Source: Gammaproteobacteria bacterium
GTDB taxonomy: Bacteria; Pseudomonadota; Gammaproteobacteria; Xanthomonadales; Xanthomonadaceae
Direction of reading: 5' to 3'
Length of the DNA stretch: 41,161 bases
Assembly: GCA_025356635.1 (NCBI GenBank)
Contig: JANXRY010000027.1
Span: forward strand, 1-41,161
Of this stretch, positions 9,551-17,541 are shown in pieces (the stretch's first letter is position 1; each line of letters starts with the position of its first letter). The notes beneath the pieces are model-generated. The model was not told the DNA's origin, ran no database searches, and saw nothing but the letters and a program-made list of their open reading frames with translations. A program made the position numbers and the translations under genes.

Positions 9551-10446
9551 TAGCCGCGATCCTGCCCGGCAGGATGCCGGGGTGAAATCAACTTGGGTCC
9601 GGCCGCCAACAGGCCACAGGCGTGCAGAAAGCCACGCAATTCCGCGAACAAGGTCAGCGGAATCCACCACGGGCGGCGCATGTGATGGCGGGTGCGCACG
9701 GAACGAAGCGGGCGCGCGACGAGCTTCCGGAACCAATGGCGTGGACGAACGCGCAACAAGTAGTAATACGCGCCGACGGTGTGGGCCGGCTTGACAGTAC
9801 GCAAATGGTGGCCGTGGGCACGGGTCCCGCCACTCGAGAGCCGCAGGTGGCGAATGCTCGCGTCCGGACAGAACAGGATTTTTCCGTGTCGCGCCACAAA
9901 GCGATGCGCGAACTCCGCCTCGAAGCGGAACGCCGCGCCGACGAAATTCTCGTCGAACCCGCCCAACGACAATGCCTTGCTCCGGTTCACCGAAAAGTTC
10001 CCGCCCATGAATTCGCTGATCCAGCGCCGGGAATCGCTGCAGAACAGGAACGTCTGGCCCGCCCGCTGGCGAACCGGGTATTCGCCCGGCTGCAAGACCT
10101 GGCCGGCGACCAGGGCACCGTCGCGCTGCGCCGCCTCGTGCGCGGGTACGAGCTTTTCGTCCAATTCGATGTCGTCATCCAGGAACAAAACGATCTCGCC
10201 ACTGGCCGCCAGCAATCCGGTATTCATCGCTGCGGGAATCGACGGCGTCGAAAGCCTCAACCATCGGATGGAACCGTCCGCATCGAGGCTGGCCATCCGT
10301 TCTCCATCCGCAGTCGGGACCACGTCGGTCTGATCGACGATGATCAGCTCGTAGCGGTCAGGATAATGTCGACGGAATTGTTCGATCGTGGCCAGCACGA
10401 TCTCGCAACGCCGGTAGCTGGGGATGACGACCGAAACGAGCGGCAT
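9550..10446 (-). CDS. Glycosyltransferase family 2
   Basis: 298 residues from ATG 10446, 5 nt after the methyltransferase; the much longer upstream frame carries no GT homology. 'VSVVIPSYRRCEIVLATIEQ', 'IIVDQTDVVP' and 'EIVLFLDDDIELDEKLV' show the GT-A domain with DDD as the metal motif, and 'LGGFDENFVGAAFRFEAEFAHR' is the conserved acceptor-side region with ED-type residues. The C-terminal 60 residues are basic, perhaps membrane-associating. The stop shares a base with the next start (TAATG). Confidence 0.87.
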   Translation of the reverse strand: MPLVSVVIPSYRRCEIVLATIEQFRRHYPDRYELIIVDQTDVVPTADGERMASLDADGSIRWLRLSTPSIPAAMNTGLLAASGEIVLFLDDDIELDEKLVPAHEAAQRDGALVAGQVLQPGEYPVRQRAGQTFLFCSDSRRWISEFMGGNFSVNRSKALSLGGFDENFVGAAFRFEAEFAHRFVARHGKILFCPDASIRHLRLSSGGTRAHGHHLRTVKPAHTVGAYYYLLRVRPRHWFRKLVARPLRSVRTRHHMRRPWWIPLTLFAELRGFLHACGLLAAGPKLISPRHPAGQDRG

Positions 10447-10451
10447 ATCGT

Positions 10452-11120
10452 TCAGGGCTTCACCCAAACCGTGGTTTGGCTGGCGTGGCCAATGAACGGC
10501 GCGCAACCGGGATAGTGGTGGACGACCCAGTCGGGCGGCATGCGCGGGAATACCTTCTGGAACCAGTGCCAGTCGGTGTTGTCGACAACCAGTAATCCAC
10601 CCGGCTTCAGCATGGGCATCGCCGCAAGCATGCAATCCTTGCGGTGGCTTCCATCGACCAGCACGATGTCGAACGTGCCCTCGCATTTGCCGACGCGGCC
10701 GACGTAGTCCCAGTGTTCCTGCTCGAAGAAAAGATGCACGTCCGGCCGACCTTGCAGCTTGGTCTGCATCATCCCGAACCAGAAGGCGTCGTCCTCGACC
10801 GAATACAATTCGGCGCCTTTTTCGGCCCAATACACGGTCGAATGCCCGGAACCGAATTCGAATACCCTGGTTCCCGGCCGAAGCCTCGCCTCGATCACGC
10901 GGATGGCGTCGAAGGTCAACCACGGCAACGCATAGCTGAGCGGCTTGCGCCGCATCGCCATCGATTTCAGCCAGACGAACAGGTCACCCGGGTGCCGTGA
11001 AAACAGCATGCGTGCCATGTGTTGCAGCGATCGCAGCAGCAGTGCGATCGGCGTTCGTCGCATCGGCACTTTGCCGTCACGGGTCGGATCGAAATTGTCG
11101 TCGTCGGATAGTTGGCTCAT
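10452..11120 (-). CDS. SAM-dependent methyltransferase
   Basis: 222 residues. 'RVFEFGSGHSTVYWAEKGAELYSVEDD' (86-111) is motif I plus the acidic ribose contact, and 'IVLVDGSHRKDCMLAAMPMLKPGGLLVVDNTDW' covers motifs II-III, similar to O-methyltransferases of surface glycan loci. It likely methylates a sugar hydroxyl or an end cap. About 60 N-terminal residues are basic and amphipathic with no recognised domain. It overlaps the acyltransferase by 4 nt. The methyl acceptor is unknown. Confidence 0.8.
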   Translation of the reverse strand: MSQLSDDDNFDPTRDGKVPMRRTPIALLLRSLQHMARMLFSRHPGDLFVWLKSMAMRRKPLSYALPWLTFDAIRVIEARLRPGTRVFEFGSGHSTVYWAEKGAELYSVEDDAFWFGMMQTKLQGRPDVHLFFEQEHWDYVGRVGKCEGTFDIVLVDGSHRKDCMLAAMPMLKPGGLLVVDNTDWHWFQKVFPRMPPDWVVHHYPGCAPFIGHASQTTVWVKP

Positions 11121-11671
11121 TTGAGTCCTTGTCGTCCTTGCCTCACGCCGATCTGGCGGGCCGGCACACCCGCCACGATCGTCATTGCGTCCACGTCACG
11201 GGTAACTACCGCCCCCGCCGCCACGACCGCGCCGTCGCCGATGGTGACGCCCGCCAGCACGATCACCTTCGCGCCCAGCCAGGCACCCGCGCCAATCGTT
11301 ACCGTGCTCGATGCACACGCTTGCTGCCAGATCGTTGCATCGGCGTCGATGCCGTGATCGTGGTCGGTGACGAAGCATCCGGGGGCGATCAATACGTCGG
11401 CGCCGACCAGGACCTCATTGGCGACATCGAAGATCGTGCCCCGGCCGATGAAGGTGTTCTGCCCAACCACCAACCGAGCCTGGGGCTCGACCAGCTTGAG
11501 CACCACCGTTGCTTCCAGCACCGAGCGTTCGCCGATCGTCACGTTGCCTGGCAAAGGGCATTCGCAGCGCGGACCAATCCTGGCCTTGGCGCCGATACGC
11601 GCGCCGAACAATCGCCACCAGTTGGCGCGCAGATAATCCATGGCAACGTTGATGCGTTCGAAGTTCCTCAT
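11117..11671 (-). CDS. Hexapeptide-repeat acyltransferase
   Basis: 184 residues with repeated [LIV]GxxxxI-type hexapeptides ('VTIGERS', 'LVVGQNTFIGRG', 'VLVGADVLIAPGCFV', 'VTIGAGAWLGAKVIVLAGVTIGDGAVV'), which build a left-handed beta-helix. 'TDHDHGID' carries the catalytic-type His of the O-acetyltransferase family (WcaF/Maa-like). It probably acetylates a sugar with acetyl-CoA in the cytosol. The real start is ATG 11671 (ATGA overlap); sequence upstream in the same frame is not coding. Confidence 0.85.
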   Translation of the reverse strand: MRNFERINVAMDYLRANWWRLFGARIGAKARIGPRCECPLPGNVTIGERSVLEATVVLKLVEPQARLVVGQNTFIGRGTIFDVANEVLVGADVLIAPGCFVTDHDHGIDADATIWQQACASSTVTIGAGAWLGAKVIVLAGVTIGDGAVVAAGAVVTRDVDAMTIVAGVPARQIGVRQGRQGLK

Positions 11672-12606
11672 GTCGGCAGGTAGCTCTGTAACAATCGCAT
11701 CATCGCCTTCCAGTGCGTCGGCTCGGATTTGAGCACTTGCCGGAAATGCGCCCTCGCGCGCTTTCGATCCTGCGGCAGGAGACAGGAACCGAGGAAATAA
11801 TGCAGCTTGGACGATTCCTGCGGATCGACAATCCGGTCGACCTTGGCCCAGGCACCGCCAGCATCCGGCAACGCCGGCTCCGGCAGCCCCTGCCTTCGGC
11901 AGCGAGCGCACTCGATCGCGATCGCGCCAAGCTCGAATTGCTGGTCACGCAGTCGACTGGAGATCCCGAGCGAATACCGTGCCTGCACCAGGACGTCGGG
12001 CATGGTCAGGCAGGCGCCGAATTCGACCATGCGCAGCCACAGATCCATATCCTGCGAAACGAAAAAATACGGTCGATACCCGCCGCAGCGTTCGTAGGCG
12101 TCCCGTCGGAACATCGTGCTGGGATGGCTGGACGGGCCGCAAACGCCGGGAATGGTCAACGTGCTCAGACCGATCGCCAATTCCTGGTCGCTCTGGACAA
12201 CATCGAACAGGAACTTGTCGTCCGGACCAACGAAGCGCGTGCCGCAACTGACCATCACGGCGGCGGGATGGGCTTCGAGGAATTCCGACTGGCGCCGCAG
12301 TCGACCGGGGAACGAGATGTCGCCGCCGGCATCCTGCCGCGCGATGAACATGCCACGTGCAACCTGACAACCACGAACCAGCGCCATCGTCAGGCCGGAA
12401 TTCTCCTGATGGATTGGCCGCAGTCGCGCGTCAACGCGCGCTCGCTGGTCGAGGATCTCGCGCGAACCATCAGTGGATCCATCGTTGACCACGATGAATT
12501 CCAGCTCGATTCCTTCCTGCAGCAAGATGCTGTCGAGCGTCGTCGACAAGGTGTCGGCGCTGTTGTAGGCGCTCATCACCACGGACACGTCCGGAATTCG
12601 GCTCAT
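11668..12606 (-). CDS. Glycosyltransferase family 2
   Basis: 312 residues. 'VSVVMSAYNSADTLSTTLDS', 'VVNDGSTDGS' and 'ARQDAGGDISFPGRLRRQ' define the GT-A domain; the last replaces the usual 'DADD..P.RL' by DAGGD, a minor variant near the metal site. The C-terminal 60 residues ('LHYFLGSCLLPQDRKRARAHF') look like a helical TPR-like tail, seen in some GT2 proteins. It lies 4 nt after the previous gene, and its stop overlaps the acyltransferase start as ATGA. Confidence 0.86.
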   Translation of the reverse strand: MSRIPDVSVVMSAYNSADTLSTTLDSILLQEGIELEFIVVNDGSTDGSREILDQRARVDARLRPIHQENSGLTMALVRGCQVARGMFIARQDAGGDISFPGRLRRQSEFLEAHPAAVMVSCGTRFVGPDDKFLFDVVQSDQELAIGLSTLTIPGVCGPSSHPSTMFRRDAYERCGGYRPYFFVSQDMDLWLRMVEFGACLTMPDVLVQARYSLGISSRLRDQQFELGAIAIECARCRRQGLPEPALPDAGGAWAKVDRIVDPQESSKLHYFLGSCLLPQDRKRARAHFRQVLKSEPTHWKAMMRLLQSYLPT

Positions 12607-12610
12607 TTCT

Positions 12611-13615
12611 TCAGGTCATCCACGACTGCTTGCGCGTGAATCTTCCGTGCCGTCGGCCAAGCAATCCCTGCGCGAATCCGGAGATGCGCGAGGCGTTGCG
12701 CCAACCCACGATCGCGGTCATCAGCCGGTACGCGCGCATGTCGGCGGACGGCCGCGCGGCCGCGCGCGCGGCCAGGGCATACAAGGCCAGCGCCGATTCG
12801 GCGTCACCGTCGACGGCGCATTGCCGCGAATGCGAAAACACCCAGCGGGAGAAATGCCGCATTTCCGCCGCATCCGCGGTCATGCCGGCACTTGTCGCGT
12901 GCTCAAACAGCCGGGAAAAGAAAATGACTTTCGCGGCAGGAGCCAGCCACTTGCCGCTACCGGTCTGGCGATTGGTCGCATGGTGGCTCTGGTCGCACAC
13001 GAACTCCGGGCAATACGCCAGGCGCACGCCGAGGGCGCCGGCGCGCGCGTCGTATTCCCAGTCTTGCGAGTAGCGCAAGTCCGACCAGGCGCCGATCCGG
13101 TCGCAAACCGAACGACGCCACAGCGGCGCATCGGTGTTCCACCAGCGATCGACCAACAACCACGGGAACAGAGTCTCCAGTTTCCTGCCGCTCCACTTGT
13201 GCGGTGATTCGGATGGCGGCTCGCCGTCGCGACACAGCCGGATCTGGCCGTAAGCAATTCCGCAATCCGGATTCGCGCGCAATGCCGCGATTTGTACCTC
13301 GAACTTTCGCGGCCATAGCCGGTCGTCGCTGTCCAGGTATTGGATGAATTCGCCGCGGGCGATCTGGCGCCCCGATTCCCGGGCCGGCCCGGCGCCGCGA
13401 TTGGGATTCCACAGGTAGCGCACGACGCCCGGGTTGGCCTGTTCCAGCGTTTTGCCGACTTCGGTCGTGTCGTCGGTCGAACCATCGTCGGCAATGATGA
13501 TCTCGATCGGACGCCAGGTTTGCGCCAGCACGCTATCGACGGCCTGCCGCAACATCGCCGGCCGGTTGTAGACCGGGATGATGGTCGAAACCAGATCGGG
13601 CACACACTCAGCCAT
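12611..13615 (-). CDS. Glycosyltransferase family 2
   Basis: 334 residues from ATG 13615, which has GGGGAGG eleven nt upstream; an in-frame GTG at 13627 sits on that same site and is less likely. 'VSTIIPVYNRPAMLRQAVDS', 'IIADDGSTDDTTEV' and 'FIQYLDSDDRLWP' give a clear GT-A domain with DSD as metal motif. A long family-variable C-terminal region includes the W-rich 'LFPWLLVDRWWNTDAPLWRRS' acceptor segment. It overlaps the deacetylase by 8 nt. Donor and linkage are unknown. Confidence 0.88.
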   Translation of the reverse strand: MAECVPDLVSTIIPVYNRPAMLRQAVDSVLAQTWRPIEIIIADDGSTDDTTEVGKTLEQANPGVVRYLWNPNRGAGPARESGRQIARGEFIQYLDSDDRLWPRKFEVQIAALRANPDCGIAYGQIRLCRDGEPPSESPHKWSGRKLETLFPWLLVDRWWNTDAPLWRRSVCDRIGAWSDLRYSQDWEYDARAGALGVRLAYCPEFVCDQSHHATNRQTGSGKWLAPAAKVIFFSRLFEHATSAGMTADAAEMRHFSRWVFSHSRQCAVDGDAESALALYALAARAAARPSADMRAYRLMTAIVGWRNASRISGFAQGLLGRRHGRFTRKQSWMT

Positions 13616-14414
13616 TGCCGCTCGCACCTCCCCAACAACGCTTCGCGCCTTCCATGAACGTCACGATTTCTACGCGCGGGTCGGCGGCCAATGTCGCGAC
13701 CAGTTGCGCGAAGACATCGGCATCGCAGGACATATGGTGGCCGCCACCGATACCATGGAACACGAAGATCAACCATGCGTCCTTCGCGATCGCTTTTTCC
13801 AGCGCCGCCAACAACGCAGGCAGATCCTGATCATCGCCGGCCACGCCGCGCACACGATGCTGATCAGGGGGGATCGTCGGCAGCTTTCCCGGTTCGATTC
13901 CACCGCAACGCGCGGCCACGAACAATTCTCGCGCCAGCGGCGTGTAGTCGACGAGCGTCGAACCGAAATCCAGGCCGAACCGGTCGACCCAGCCCATCAA
14001 GCGAGTGCGTTCCAGTCCGATGCGTGTCAACAGGCGACGCGGCCACCCCGCTTCGCCCAACCACGGATTGCTGCATGGGAAGGCGAAAGTGCGCTCGGTG
14101 TTGCCATCGATCATGGTCAAGATCTGGCTGGCGACCACCAGTTCGTGGCGCATGCGATCAAGCGTGTAGCGCTCCAGCGCGATGCCTTCCGTCACCCAGG
14201 GTTTGCTCGACACGCCCGGATGGAAGACCGAATGATTGCCGAGCTCGTGGCCGCGAGCCGCCGCCGCGATCCAGTCGAGGTGTCGCTTCGCGAAGCTGGC
14301 ATCGCCCACATTGACGAAGAACGTTCCGCGTAGTCCGCTCCGTTCCATGATTGGCATGGCAGCATCGAGATGGACGTCGAGCGCATCGTCGAACGTCAAC
14401 GTGACCAGTGCCAT
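13608..14414 (-). CDS. Polysaccharide deacetylase (NodB-like, carbohydrate esterase 4)
   Basis: 268 residues. Motif 1 'TFDDALD' gives catalytic/metal Asp9-Asp10, and motif 2 'HELGNHSVFHP' gives metal ligands His61 and His65; 'FAFPCSNP' corresponds to motif 3. These enzymes remove N- or O-acetyl groups from glycans or sugars with a Zn-type metal. No signal peptide is visible, so it probably works on a cytosolic precursor, unlike the periplasmic deacetylases of many EPS systems. It overlaps its neighbours by 1 and 8 nt. Confidence 0.88.
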   Translation of the reverse strand: MALVTLTFDDALDVHLDAAMPIMERSGLRGTFFVNVGDASFAKRHLDWIAAAARGHELGNHSVFHPGVSSKPWVTEGIALERYTLDRMRHELVVASQILTMIDGNTERTFAFPCSNPWLGEAGWPRRLLTRIGLERTRLMGWVDRFGLDFGSTLVDYTPLARELFVAARCGGIEPGKLPTIPPDQHRVRGVAGDDQDLPALLAALEKAIAKDAWLIFVFHGIGGGHHMSCDADVFAQLVATLAADPRVEIVTFMEGAKRCWGGASGNG

Positions 14415-15502
14415 CAGGTTTCTTCCAGTCCGAGTTCGAAGCCCAGCTGGTCGCGAACCCAGAGAATCGTCTCGGCCATGCCGCTCGCCAGGTCATGGCG
14501 GGGCGAATAGCCAAGCACGCGCCTGGCCTCCTCGATGTCGGCCAATTCGTTGTACGCGAACTTGTTGAGTTCCCAGGAATCGACGAAACGCTTGCGCAAC
14601 CGGTCGTGTGTCATTTTCACGGCTCGCCTGACGGCACGCACGGGAATGCTGCGTTCCCCCAGCAGCTTGCCCAAGGCCGTGCCAGAGTGGTCGACCGCAC
14701 GTCCTCCCCATCGGGAAGACGCGAAGGCCGACGGCACCGACGGAATGGCTCCGATTCCCAGCAGGCGGGCATACGGTTCGAACAAATCGCGCCAGGTATA
14801 GGCAGCGCCGTCGGTGATCAGGAAGCGCCGGCCTTCGGCCAGGGAACTCGCGCCCGAAGCGACCAGCGCGTCGACCAGGTTGTCGATGTAGACGGCATTG
14901 GCGATTGCCAAACCGGCGTCGACGTACTTGAACGTACCTGCTTTCATCTCGCGCAACTGCCGCGTCGTGAACAGACTCGAGCGCGGGCCCCAGACGTAGG
15001 TCGGGCGAATGATCACCGTTTCCAGCCCACCGGATTCGTGGGCGGCGTCCACCAGTCGCTCGGCAACCACCTTCGAATCGCTGTAGTCGCGGCCGGATTG
15101 CAGCAAGGGCGAACGGCTGGACAGCCTGACGCCGGGCTTGGCCGCGTGCACCGCGACCGTGCTGACATAGACGAGCCGTCGGACCCCGGCGGCGACGCAC
15201 GCGGCGATGACGTTGGTCGTTCCCTCGCGATTGGTCGCCATGTAACCGCCGGATTCGGCCTGGCTGCTGGCACAATGGAAAACCGTGTCGCAGTCGCGCA
15301 TGGCCGCCGACATCGAATCCCGGTCCATCACGTCGCCGGGCACGAGTTCCGCGCTGGTTCGCGATATCCACACCGCTTTGCGCCAGTCGCGGACGGTCAC
15401 GCGGACGGCGGCCTGCTGTTCCAGTATCAGTCGTTCCGCCAGCCGGCCGCCGATGAATCCGGTTCCGCCGATCACCAGCGCGCGCTTGCCCTGCCCGCTC
15501 AC
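14414..15502 (-). CDS. NAD-dependent epimerase/dehydratase (extended SDR)
   Basis: 362 residues. GGTGFIG (12-18) binds NAD(P), the catalytic pair is Tyr140 and Lys144 in YSDSK, and the C-terminus has 'RRVLGYSPRHDLASGMAETILWV'. This family includes sugar epimerases, 4-reductases and dehydratases. The C-terminal 'LGYSP...ETILWV' mirrors 'LGWHP...ETLAWV' in the fused protein at 23482-25704, which implies common descent. ATG 15502 overlaps the Gfo/Idh stop (ATGA); the stop shares a base with the deacetylase start (TGATG). The pair probably works in sequence on one sugar. Confidence 0.88.
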   Translation of the reverse strand: MSGQGKRALVIGGTGFIGGRLAERLILEQQAAVRVTVRDWRKAVWISRTSAELVPGDVMDRDSMSAAMRDCDTVFHCASSQAESGGYMATNREGTTNVIAACVAAGVRRLVYVSTVAVHAAKPGVRLSSRSPLLQSGRDYSDSKVVAERLVDAAHESGGLETVIIRPTYVWGPRSSLFTTRQLREMKAGTFKYVDAGLAIANAVYIDNLVDALVASGASSLAEGRRFLITDGAAYTWRDLFEPYARLLGIGAIPSVPSAFASSRWGGRAVDHSGTALGKLLGERSIPVRAVRRAVKMTHDRLRKRFVDSWELNKFAYNELADIEEARRVLGYSPRHDLASGMAETILWVRDQLGFELGLEET

Positions 15503-16500
15503 CAGGTCGCTCCGGGCAACGGTGGCGAAGTCGATAACGGGCGGCCGCGCTTCATCCGGTACATTTCGTCCACGAGCGCGATCACTCGGCTACCCTCTTC
15601 ACCGTCGACGACCGGCCGGCGCCGGTCGCGGACGGCGTGGATGAAATCCTCGAACTGCGCGCGCCAGCAATCCTGTGGCGACTGCGCCGGATCGGGAAGA
15701 CGATGCTCGGCGCATGCTCCGCCCGCTTCGACCCGGTATTCCACCGCCGTCCGGTTGTTGAAGACGATGGTGCCCTGCTCGCAACGCACGCGGAAAAGAT
15801 TGGACAGCCGGCAGGTCCGGCTGATCCGGAAATTCGCGGTGACTCCGCCAGGAAACACCAGGGAAGACCGGACATTGCTTTCCAGCCCACCCAGCGAGTC
15901 GTCTTCATAGCGATCAATTACGGGATCCCCGAACCATTGGATCAAGGAATCCAGCGAGTGCACGCCGGCGTTGATCACGACGCCACCGCTGACCTGATCG
16001 CGAAGGAAGGTGTAGCCGCTGCGCAGGTTCCATCCGTACGGCGCGCCTTCGCTGATATCCACCGACAGTATCCTGCCCAGGCCGTGTCTGGCTGCGATAT
16101 CCGGCAGGTCGCGGCGAACCGGGAAAAACCGATACTGGTGCGATACGGCGAGAATCCGGTCCGCGTCGCGCGCGGCCGCGACCATCGTTGCGCATTCGGC
16201 CGACGTATTGGCCAGGGGCTTCTCCGAGAAAACGTCCAATCCCATCGCGAACGCGCGAGCGACGATGCCAGGGCGCACATGCGGCGGCGTGCACACCACC
16301 ACGGCATCGAGCTTGCCGCCGGCTTCGGCGAGGTCTTGCAAGGCCAGGCCGATGCCATGCGTCGCGGCCATGCGCTCGGCGTGTTGCCGGTCCGCGTCGA
16401 CCAAGGCGACCAATTCGACTTCCGGGCAGGCCAGCAGCGTCGGAATGTGCATCTCCTCGGAAATTGCCCCGCAGCCGACGATTCCGAATCGCAGTTTCAT
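15499..16500 (-). CDS. Gfo/Idh/MocA family oxidoreductase
   Basis: 333 residues. 'RFGIVGCGAISEEMHIPTL' binds NAD(P), 'FSEKPLANTS' holds the conserved EKP, and 'VINAGVHSLDSLIQWFG' carries the catalytic His in the GxHxxD-like motif. It likely oxidises or reduces a sugar or nucleotide sugar, but the family is too broad to name the substrate. The true start is ATG 16500 (ATGA overlap with the upstream glycosyltransferase); a much longer open frame upstream is not coding. It is the unfused counterpart of the first half of the 740-residue fusion at 23482-25704 and overlaps its SDR partner by 4 nt. Confidence 0.88.
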   Translation of the reverse strand: MKLRFGIVGCGAISEEMHIPTLLACPEVELVALVDADRQHAERMAATHGIGLALQDLAEAGGKLDAVVVCTPPHVRPGIVARAFAMGLDVFSEKPLANTSAECATMVAAARDADRILAVSHQYRFFPVRRDLPDIAARHGLGRILSVDISEGAPYGWNLRSGYTFLRDQVSGGVVINAGVHSLDSLIQWFGDPVIDRYEDDSLGGLESNVRSSLVFPGGVTANFRISRTCRLSNLFRVRCEQGTIVFNNRTAVEYRVEAGGACAEHRLPDPAQSPQDCWRAQFEDFIHAVRDRRRPVVDGEEGSRVIALVDEMYRMKRGRPLSTSPPLPGATW

Positions 16501-17531
16501 TGCCCTTGCCTCAGTCGCTGGATTCGGTCCGCCCGCGGCTCGGTCATGACATTCTGGAAAAACGCCAGGTTCTGTTCCCGTTGCGGACCGGACTTGGACG
16601 GCTGGGGCGGATGCCAGAGGTGCACGAATGGCAGGTAGCCGTTGCGGCAATGGCGCAGCGCCAGGCAGCGGTCGAAGAACTCGACGTCTTCGCCGGTCCA
16701 GCCGGTGAATCGCTCGTCGAAACCGCCGATGGCCTGCAAGCCTTCGCGCGAGATCGCAATCGTGCCGCCTTTCCAGTTCTGGGCGACCGAGGCCGGCGTG
16801 CAATCGTTGGCGAAGCCATCCACCCATTCGCAACGCTGGGTGCCGGCGGCGTCGAGATAGAACAGGAAACGTTGCAGCGACGCCGCCGCGAAGCCGCGCC
16901 GGTCCATGCAGTCGACCAATTCGCGCCCGTAGGCCGCCGGTACGCAGACATCGCCGTCGTGGAATACCAGGATGGAACCCCGGGCGAGGCGCGCGCCGAC
17001 GTTGTACGCGAGGGTTTTCTGCCAGGCCGGGGCGCCTGCCTCTTTCACCAGATGCCGATAGGTCATGGGCATGGGCAGTGCCGGCAGCAGTGGCGTCGGC
17101 GTTTGGTCGACGACCACCACTTCACAGGCAACGTCACGCTGCGCATAGACCGACCGGATCGTGTGCACGAGCTGCGGCAGCCGCTCGCGGCCGGCGTGGG
17201 CGAAGATGAAGGATATCTTCGGCGCGTCGGCGACCACGCGCGGAATGTTCGCGAACTCGATCGGCCACTCCGCCAGTGCCGCATGCATGATCCGGCGCGC
17301 GAGCGCAGGCAGGACGCCCGCTGCGTGCAGGGCACTACCCCATTCCCAGTCGCATCGGAGGCCAGGAATTCCTTCGTCGCTGACCAGACGTTCGATTCGG
17401 TTCGAGATCGAAATCCACCCTTGCGGATCGCTGCGGAATCCGGGTCCGGAATGCGCCAATGCCCGCCGATAACGACCGAGGTCGCGCACCAGTACGCCCG
17501 GAAGGTCGTGCAGTCTTCGCAACGGGTTCAT
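16497..17531 (-). CDS. Glycosyltransferase (GT2/GT7-type, galactosyltransferase-like C-terminus)
   Basis: 344 residues. About 100 N-terminal residues without recognisable motifs precede the GT-A core, which shows 'KISFIFAHAGRERLPQLVHT', 'ILVFHDGDVCVP' (DGD as metal site) and 'GGFDERFTGWTGEDVEFFDR'. The last motif (GWGxED type) is characteristic of the Glyco_transf_7C region of N-acetylgalactosaminyl/galactosyltransferases and chondroitin-polymerase-like enzymes. So a Gal or GalNAc donor is possible, in line with the GalE domain upstream; this is inference. It starts 10 nt after the AsnB stop and overlaps the Gfo/Idh start as ATGA. Confidence 0.85.
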   Translation of the reverse strand: MNPLRRLHDLPGVLVRDLGRYRRALAHSGPGFRSDPQGWISISNRIERLVSDEGIPGLRCDWEWGSALHAAGVLPALARRIMHAALAEWPIEFANIPRVVADAPKISFIFAHAGRERLPQLVHTIRSVYAQRDVACEVVVVDQTPTPLLPALPMPMTYRHLVKEAGAPAWQKTLAYNVGARLARGSILVFHDGDVCVPAAYGRELVDCMDRRGFAAASLQRFLFYLDAAGTQRCEWVDGFANDCTPASVAQNWKGGTIAISREGLQAIGGFDERFTGWTGEDVEFFDRCLALRHCRNGYLPFVHLWHPPQPSKSGPQREQNLAFFQNVMTEPRADRIQRLRQGQ

Positions 17532-17541
17532 GGCATCGGGC

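Noticed and set aside
14408-15910. 500-codon open frame on the plus strand
   Set aside because: It is antisense to the well-supported SDR and Gfo/Idh genes, has no family motif, and is Arg/Ala/Pro-rich as expected of a high-GC shadow frame.
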